9,711 bases of DNA from positions 1 through 9,711 of the forward strand of contig JANWKW010000050.1 of the NCBI GenBank assembly GCA_025451135.1. Reading direction: 5' to 3'. The translations under genes were made by a program, and so were the position numbers. This stretch comes from Vulcanimicrobiia bacterium (GTDB taxonomy: Bacteria; Vulcanimicrobiota; Vulcanimicrobiia; Vulcanimicrobiales; Vulcanimicrobiaceae). How positions within the stretch are numbered: the stretch's first letter is position 1; every line of letters starts with the position of its first letter. Below are positions 5,716-9,711 of this stretch, one piece after another. A model generated the notes under the pieces. That model saw only the letters and a program-made list of their open reading frames with translations, made no database searches and was not told the origin of the DNA.

Positions 5716-6469
5716 CCTGGAGTCCTCCGAAACGTTGGCGGGATGCGATGCGCGTGCGCACGTACGTGCGGGCGGATTGCACGGCGTCGGCCAGCGGCAG
5801 GCCGCGCGCGAGTTCGCAGGCCAGCGTCATCGCGAGCACGCAGCCGCCGCCGCGCATCGCGCCCGGCATCCGCTCGTCGTGGAAGAGCTGCACGCCGCGC
5901 GCGGTCGCGAGCGCGTCGACCGGATCGCCCGCCAGATGACCGCCTTTGAGCAGCACCGCGCGCGCGCCGCGTGACTGCAGCTCTGCGGCGGCGGCTCCGA
6001 TCTCGCCGGCCGCGATCGACGCGCGCCCGAGCAGCCGGCTCGCCTCTTCGACGTTGGGCGTGAGCACGACCGACGGTAGTCGCGCCAGGCCGTCGCGAAA
6101 CGTCGCGAAGGCCGCATCGTCGAGGAACGCGCCGCCCAGCGTCGCACCGAAGACCGGATCGACGACGGCCGGCGTCTTCGGATGCTCGGCCAGGAAGGCG
6201 GCGATCAGCGCGACGTTGGGGCTGCCGATCAGCGCGCCCACGCGAAGCACGTCGACCTCGTCCATCGGCAGCGCGTCGAGCTGCGCGCGCACGATCGCCT
6301 CGGGCAGCGGCAGGGCGGCGTGCAAGCCGCCGGCATCCTGCGCGGTGACGCCCGTGACCACCGTCACGTCGCGCACGCCGAACGTCTCGGCCACCCGGAG
6401 GTCCAGGCCGAGCCCGGCCACGTTCCACGGATGGGTGGTGCCGATCGAAGCGACGACGGGTCCGCTCAT
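5705..6469 (-). CDS. thiD: hydroxymethylpyrimidine (phosphate) kinase-like protein, divergent ThiD
   Basis: This ribokinase-fold kinase would phosphorylate HMP and HMP-P to HMP-PP for thiamine synthesis in the cytoplasm. Its 254 residues match the family length. Family features seen are VTGVTAQD (38-45; Gln44 aligns with the pyrimidine-contacting Gln of Salmonella ThiD), VVDPVFGA (102-109), VVLTPNVEEASRLLG (134-148), AVLLKGGHLAGD (171-182) and GGGCVLAMTLA (207-217) with the presumed catalytic residue Cys210. Two normally conserved sites differ: the N-terminal DPSGGAGIQAD-type motif reads HPWNVAGLGLD (13-23), and the anion-hole GTGC reads GGGC. The substrate might therefore differ, for instance another pyrimidine or pyridoxal-like alcohol. 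The ATG shares ATGA with the thiE stop and has GAGGGGG just upstream. Adjacency to thiE supports a thiamine role. Confidence 0.85.
   Translation of the reverse strand: MSGPVVASIGTTHPWNVAGLGLDLRVAETFGVRDVTVVTGVTAQDAGGLHAALPLPEAIVRAQLDALPMDEVDVLRVGALIGSPNVALIAAFLAEHPKTPAVVDPVFGATLGGAFLDDAAFATFRDGLARLPSVVLTPNVEEASRLLGRASIAAGEIGAAAAELQSRGARAVLLKGGHLAGDPVDALATARGVQLFHDERMPGAMRGGGCVLAMTLACELARGLPLADAVQSARTYVRTRIASRQRFGGLQVAY
5724..5728 (-). promoter_or_regulatory. strong ribosome binding site of trpS
   Basis: GGAGG on the minus strand lies 8 nt before the TTG at 5715, inside the last codons of thiD. It is among the best SD matches in the window and fixes the TTG start of trpS, an upstream ATG being absent. 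Confidence 0.8.
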
Positions 6470-7077
6470 ATCGCCCCCTCATTCCACGCGAAGACCAGAG
6501 CCTCTGCCGCCGCCCGCGGATCGCGCGCGCCGGCGATCGCCGAGACGACCGCCGCCATCGCGACGCCGGTCGCGCGCACGTCGGGCAGCTGCGCCAGGCC
6601 GATGCCGCCGATGGCCGCCACCGGCAACGCCGTCGCGTCCGCGATCCGCCGCAGTCCGGCGATGCCGATCGGCTCGCCCGCGTCCGGTTTGGTCGCGGTC
6701 GGGTAGACCGCGCCGACGCCCAGATAGTCCGCGCCGCCGGCCTCGGCCGCGATCGCCTCGTCGACCGTTCCGCACGAGACGCCGATCAGCCGCGCGCCCA
6801 GGATCTCGCGCAGGCCCGCGATGTCGGTGAAGCCGTGGTCGTCCGGGCCCACGTGGACGCCGTCGAAATCGTAGCGCGCGGCCGCGTCGGCGTCGTCGTT
6901 CATGATGCACAGCGCCCCGCACTCGAGGGTCGCGCGCCGGAGCGCGATCGCGGTCTCCGGGACGACTCCGCCCTTGGCGCGGTACTGCACGATCCGCACG
7001 CCCGCGTGCAGCGCGGCGCGCGCGACCGCGACCGGATCGCGGCCGCCCTCGTTGACGACGGCGTAGATCCCGCGCAC
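6466..7077 (-). CDS. thiE: thiamine phosphate synthase
   Basis: This enzyme joins HMP-PP and the thiazole phosphate to make thiamine phosphate. The 203-residue TIM barrel shows, numbered from the GTG start, QYRAK (31-35, diphosphate-binding), NDDADAA (60-66), DGVHVGPDD (72-80), IGVSCGTVDEA (98-108), PTATK (126-130) and AAIGGIG (154-160), in the order and spacing of ThiE. A much longer open frame runs upstream to 7467, but that part overlaps parB out of frame and does not look like protein. The family begins close to GIYAVV, so the start is GTG at 7077, 2 nt after the stop of the small membrane protein, or CTG at 7083, giving a 4-bp CTGA overlap. No TPP riboswitch fits here because upstream DNA is coding. 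The 3' end overlaps thiD by ATGA. Confidence 0.93.
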   Translation of the reverse strand: MRGIYAVVNEGGRDPVAVARAALHAGVRIVQYRAKGGVVPETAIALRRATLECGALCIMNDDADAAARYDFDGVHVGPDDHGFTDIAGLREILGARLIGVSCGTVDEAIAAEAGGADYLGVGAVYPTATKPDAGEPIGIAGLRRIADATALPVAAIGGIGLAQLPDVRATGVAMAAVVSAIAGARDPRAAAEALVFAWNEGAI

Positions 7078-7079
7078 GG

Positions 7080-7256
7080 TCAGCGCCGGGGGTAGCGCCG
7101 CAGCAGCGCGACGTTGGCGATCAGATAGACGACGAACGCGAGTGCGATGCCGATCGCGAGGCCGGTCTGGCCGCGATGGAGCGCGAGCGGAACGATCACG
7201 GCGAAACAGATCACCGCCGCGATGGCCAGCGCGACGATGCGCGTGAACGGAAGCAC
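7080..7256 (-). CDS. 58-residue two-helix membrane protein between parB and thiE
   Basis: The product starts MLPFTRIVALAIAAVICFAV and has two membrane helices, about 6-25 and 32-53, joined by the short loop LHRGQTG and ending in the basic tail LLRRYPRR. The GTG start at 7256 shares one base with the parB stop (TAGTG). The TGA at 7082-7080 sits 2 nt before, or overlaps, the thiE start. No SD is visible, so translation is probably coupled to parB. Upstream of the GTG the same frame runs antiphase through parB and does not look like protein, which supports this start. I recognise no family. Its fixed position in a tight operon and clear helix pair make it very likely a real gene. The function is unknown, and a link to ParB or to the membrane is only suggested by context. 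Confidence 0.78.
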   Translation of the reverse strand: MLPFTRIVALAIAAVICFAVIVPLALHRGQTGLAIGIALAFVVYLIANVALLRRYPRR

Positions 7257-8128
7257 TAGGATTCGTCGTCGAGCAAGAGGTCGGAGATCCGCAGCAGATC
7301 CTTGTCGTTGGTGAAGCGGAACTCGATCCGGCCGCCCTTGCCGCTGCGCCGCAGCGCGACGTGCGTGCCGAACTTCTCGCGCAGGCGCGACTCGAACGCG
7401 TGCTCGTCGGCCGAGAGCGGCTTGAGTTCCGGCGCGGCGCCGCGCGCGGCGGGCGTCTCGACCGCACCGGCGGCGCGCTCGAGCGCGCGCACCGAGAGGC
7501 CCTCGTTGACCGTCCGTTCGGCGAGCTGTTGACGCTGCTGCACCGGCGCGGCCAACAGCGCGCGGGCGTGGCCGGCCGTCAGACGGCCGTCGACCAGCAT
7601 CGCCTTGATGCCGTCGGCGAGCGCGAGCAGGCGCAGGGCGTTGGCGACCGCGGGCCGGCTCTTGCCCAGACGCTGCGCGAGCTCTTCCTGGGTGAAGTCC
7701 GCGGCTTCGAGCAGCTGCGCGAAACCGGCCGCTTCTTCGATCGGGTTGAGATCCTCGCGCTGCAGGTTCTCGATGATCGCGACCTCGAGCGAGTCGCGGT
7801 CGTCGCTCTGACGCACGATCGCCGGGATGGTGGCGCGCTGCAGCGCCGCGCACGCGCGCCAGCGGCGTTCGCCGGCGACCAGTTCGTAGCCGTCGCCGCG
7901 CCGGCGGACAATGATCGGCACGAGCACGCCGTACTCCGCGATCGAGGCCTGCAGTTCGGTCAGCGCGTCCGGTTCGAAGGTCTTGCGCGGCTGGTACTTG
8001 TTCGGGACGATCTGCGCGACCGGGATCTCGTGCAGCGACTCGGTGCGCGCCGACGAGGTCGGCACCGGCCCGTCGCCGAGCAGGGCGCCCAGGCCGCGCC
8101 CGAGGCCGCGCTTGATCGGCGCGCTCAT
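7256..8128 (-). CDS. parB: chromosome-partitioning CTPase ParB
   Basis: ParB loads at parS sites, slides on DNA as a CTP-bound clamp and recruits ParA and SMC for origin segregation. The 290-residue protein shows the usual order. The N-terminal ParA-stimulating segment is KRGLGRGLGALLG (6-18). The ParB/Srx CTP-binding core follows, with NKYQPRKTF (43-51), GYELVAGERRWRA (80-92) and IIENLQREDLNPIEEA (118-133). Next come the helix-turn-helix TQEELAQRLGKSRPAVANAL (146-165) and a C-terminal dimerisation region ending LLLDDES. All CTP-switch motifs look intact. The ATG at 8128 shares ATGA with the parA stop. No parS-like TGTTTCACGTGAAACA was seen in the window, so sites must lie elsewhere. Genomic neighbours in many bacteria are rsmG/mnmG near oriC; here they are cca-like, thiE and thiD instead. 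Confidence 0.97.
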   Translation of the reverse strand: MSAPIKRGLGRGLGALLGDGPVPTSSARTESLHEIPVAQIVPNKYQPRKTFEPDALTELQASIAEYGVLVPIIVRRRGDGYELVAGERRWRACAALQRATIPAIVRQSDDRDSLEVAIIENLQREDLNPIEEAAGFAQLLEAADFTQEELAQRLGKSRPAVANALRLLALADGIKAMLVDGRLTAGHARALLAAPVQQRQQLAERTVNEGLSVRALERAAGAVETPAARGAAPELKPLSADEHAFESRLREKFGTHVALRRSGKGGRIEFRFTNDKDLLRISDLLLDDES

Positions 8129-8913
8129 CGGGCGGCGGCCTCGACGGCCGCCGGCATCGCGTCGAGCATCTCTTTGGCGAGCGAGATGTAGGCCTGTGCG
8201 CCGCGGCTCTTGATGTCGAACAGGATCACGGGCTTGCCGAACGACGGCGCCTCGGAGAGCCGGATGTTGCGCGGGATCTGCGTCTTGAACATCTGCTCGG
8301 GGAAGTAGCGCTCCAGCTCGTCGAGCACTTCCATCGCGAGGCGCGTGCGCCCGTCGAACATGGTGACGAGCACGCCGCTGACGTGCAGCGTCGGATTGAG
8401 CGCCTCGCGCACGCGGCGCACCACGTTGGTCAGCTGCGAGAGGCCCTCGAGCGCGTAGTATTCCGCCTGCACCGGGATGACGATCTCGCGCGCGGCCGTC
8501 AGCGCGTTGATCGTCAGCAGGCCGAGCGACGGCGGGCAGTCGATCAGGGTGAAGTCGTAGGCGTCGGCGATCGGCGCGAGCGCCGAACGCATGCGCGTCT
8601 CGCGCGAGAGCCCGGAGACCAGTTCGATCTCGGCTCCGGCCAGATTGATGGTGGCCGGGACCACGTGCAGTCCCTCGATCTCGGTCGGCTGGATCACTTC
8701 GGCGATGGTCGCCTGCTGCATCAGCACGTCGTAGACGTCGCGCTCGATGCGGCCCTTATCGATGCCGAAGCCGGTGGTGGTGTTGCCCTGCGGATCCGAA
8801 TCCACCACGAGCACGCGCTGCCCGCGGACCGCCAAGGCCGCGCCGAGATTCACGGCCGTCGTGCTCTTGCCGACGCCGCCTTTTTGGTTCACGAGTGCGA
8901 TGATGCGCGACAG
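8125..8913 (-). CDS. parA: chromosome-partitioning ATPase ParA/Soj
   Basis: ParA is a Walker-type ATPase that forms DNA-bound gradients along which ParB-parS complexes move. Counted from the CTG start, the deviant Walker A is KGGVGKST (11-18) with the signature Lys11, Walker A' is VVDSDPQGN (36-44) and Walker B is TLIDCPP (122-128). The 262-residue length is that of chromosomal Soj without an N-terminal DNA-binding domain. The frame is open to an ATG at 9033, but those 40 extra codons overlap the HD gene and look unlike protein. Chromosomal ParA starts right before this IIALVNQKGG. I chose CTG at 8913, 4 nt after the TAA of the upstream gene, with GGGAG 11 nt before it. No ATG, GTG or TTG is available at that place. 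It is coupled to parB by ATGA. Confidence 0.95.
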   Translation of the reverse strand: MSRIIALVNQKGGVGKSTTAVNLGAALAVRGQRVLVVDSDPQGNTTTGFGIDKGRIERDVYDVLMQQATIAEVIQPTEIEGLHVVPATINLAGAEIELVSGLSRETRMRSALAPIADAYDFTLIDCPPSLGLLTINALTAAREIVIPVQAEYYALEGLSQLTNVVRRVREALNPTLHVSGVLVTMFDGRTRLAMEVLDELERYFPEQMFKTQIPRNIRLSEAPSFGKPVILFDIKSRGAQAYISLAKEMLDAMPAAVEAAAR

Positions 8914-8917
8914 GGCT

Positions 8918-9711
8918 TTAGAGACTCCCGAGATGCCGTTCCAGCAGGTGCAAAAGCGAGGTTCGTTCGTTACGTTCCGGCGCATCCGTGACCTGCTCGA
9001 AGAGCCACTGCAGCGCGGCGCCGACGCGCGCATCGCCTGTAAAACCGGGCTTCGCCAGGCCGCGCTCGACCATCGCTGCGATCACGTCCGCGCCGCCGAC
9101 CGCAAGGTCCGCGATCGAGAAGGCGGGCCGGCGCGCGACCTCTTCCCAGACGCGCGCCTCAAAGCGCTCGTTGGAGTCGTCCCGTTTGGGCAGGCCGCTC
9201 CCGGCGATGTCGGCGCGCCGGAGGGTGAATTGGCGCTCGAGCAAGCCGGGCCCGATCCGCCGCACGAACCGGCGGACGGCCGCGTCCGAGAGGCCGGGGT
9301 CCTGGCTGTACATGTGCTGGCGGACCAAGTGCTCGACGCCGGCGACCGTCTCGTGCGAGAAGCGGAAGCGTTCGAGCATGGCGCGCGCCATCTCCGCGCC
9401 GACGTGCTCGTGGCGATAGAAGTGCGGCCCGTCCTTGGTCCGGGGCTTGCCGACGTCGTGGAGCAGGCCGCTCGCCCGGACGATCAGATCGCCGGGCGGG
9501 ACCGCGTCGACCGCCGCCATGGTGTGGTGCCAGACGTCGTAGGCATGCCACTCGTTCTGCTCGACCCCGACGCCTTCGAGGAGTTCGGGCCAGAGATGGG
9601 CGAGCACGCCCGTCGTCCGGAGCAACTCGAGGCCGATGGACGGCTTGCGAGAGCGGGCGAGCAGTTTGGAGAATTCATCGTTGACGCGCTCGGCCGATAC
9701 GGTGGCCGCGA
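8918..9711 (-). CDS. cca: tRNA nucleotidyltransferase/poly(A) polymerase-family protein, C-terminal HD part (5' partial)
   Basis: The frame is open to the window edge (263 residues visible). The first visible residues, SAERVNDEFSKLLARSRKPS then GLELLRTTGVLAHLWPELLEG, are typical of the region just after the catalytic head of CCA-adding enzymes and related poly(A) polymerases. An HD phosphohydrolase domain follows, with VWHHT (fragment residues 59-63), LLHDVGKPRTK (82-92, HD pair 84-85) and FYRHEHVGAEMA (97-108). After it comes a helical tail. The nucleotidyltransferase head with its GxS and DxD motifs would lie outside the window, so CCA addition to tRNA 3' ends is inferred from the visible part. 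An HD-bearing poly(A) polymerase is the alternative. The TAA stop is 4 nt before the parA start, so this gene likely leads, or sits early in, the parAB operon. A TTG at 9625 is not the true start. Confidence 0.88.
   Translation of the reverse strand, partial: AATVSAERVNDEFSKLLARSRKPSIGLELLRTTGVLAHLWPELLEGVGVEQNEWHAYDVWHHTMAAVDAVPPGDLIVRASGLLHDVGKPRTKDGPHFYRHEHVGAEMARAMLERFRFSHETVAGVEHLVRQHMYSQDPGLSDAAVRRFVRRIGPGLLERQFTLRRADIAGSGLPKRDDSNERFEARVWEEVARRPAFSIADLAVGGADVIAAMVERGLAKPGFTGDARVGAALQWLFEQVTDAPERNERTSLLHLLERHLGSL

Noticed and set aside
5131..5949. 272-codon + strand frame antisense to trpS and thiD
   Set aside because: It is a shadow of two well-supported minus-strand enzymes, and its composition is unlike a folded protein.
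7078..7260. TPP riboswitch upstream of thiE
   Set aside because: The upstream DNA is coding for the small membrane protein and parB, and no CUGAGA-type thi-box core was found.
7078..7467. N-terminal extension of thiE to 7467
   Set aside because: The extra 130 codons lie out of phase over parB and the small membrane protein and are Ser/Arg-rich. ThiE proteins begin near GIYAVV.
7361..8191. 276-codon + strand frame antisense to parB
   Set aside because: It is a shadow of parB, and the Arg-rich translation has no recognisable domain.
8914..9033. N-terminal extension of parA to the ATG at 9033
   Set aside because: The 40 residues overlap the end of the HD gene, contain an unlikely Ser/Arg/Cys mix, and are absent from chromosomal ParA proteins of normal length.
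1..9711. parS sites, tRNA genes, CRISPR arrays, insertion sequences
   Set aside because: I looked by eye on both strands for TGTTTCACGTGAAACA-like 16-mers, tRNA arms, regularly spaced direct repeats and transposase motifs, and found none.

Overview
The window is a gene-dense, GC-rich bacterial chromosomal segment with strong G/C bias at third codon positions, frequent non-ATG starts and many overlapping stop/start junctions. It encodes a D-Ala-D-Ala carboxypeptidase and several Sec-exported proteins, so the organism has a peptidoglycan wall. A repeat whose translation reads like CHPERSEAKSRD lies between two genes. Repeats of this type are scattered through the genomes of many GC-rich, often uncultivated soil and environmental bacteria. 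A lineage such as Eremiobacterota would fit the style, but the sequence alone does not settle the phylum.

Left part (1-2106). A class I/II PLP aminotransferase, cut at its 5' end by the window edge, is followed on the + strand by a small TPR-like helical protein. The latter converges on a minus-strand exported protein of unknown function, and the CHPERSEAKSRD-type repeat fills the gap between the two stops.

Middle part (2107-4695). A PBP4-type D-alanyl-D-alanine carboxypeptidase (dacB) and the exported protein downstream of it form a minus-strand pair. Only 29 bp from the dacB start, and divergent from it, is a small two-helix membrane protein. Next comes a 102-bp minus-strand reading frame encoding a Trp-rich 33-residue peptide. 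It diverges from an exported 167-residue protein whose promoter places the transcript start on the ATG, that is, a probable leaderless mRNA. A GC-rich hairpin closes this region between convergent genes.

Right part (4696-9711). Seven minus-strand genes are packed with almost no spacing. In transcription order they are a tRNA nucleotidyltransferase-like HD protein (5' end outside the window), parA, parB, a 58-residue membrane protein, thiE, thiD-like and trpS. Junctions are 4-bp ATGA overlaps, a 1-bp TAGTG overlap, or gaps or overlaps of a few bases, which suggests one co-translated operon. It links tRNA 3'-end maturation, chromosome segregation, thiamine phosphate assembly and tryptophanyl-tRNA charging. 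No parS site, TPP riboswitch, tRNA, rRNA, CRISPR array or transposase was seen.

Most of the window is housekeeping. The least ordinary items are the Trp-rich microgene with its antisense promoter arrangement, the tiny membrane protein between parB and thiE, a TrpRS carrying three of the four Cys of the iron-sulfur motif, and a ThiD with an altered anion-hole motif.
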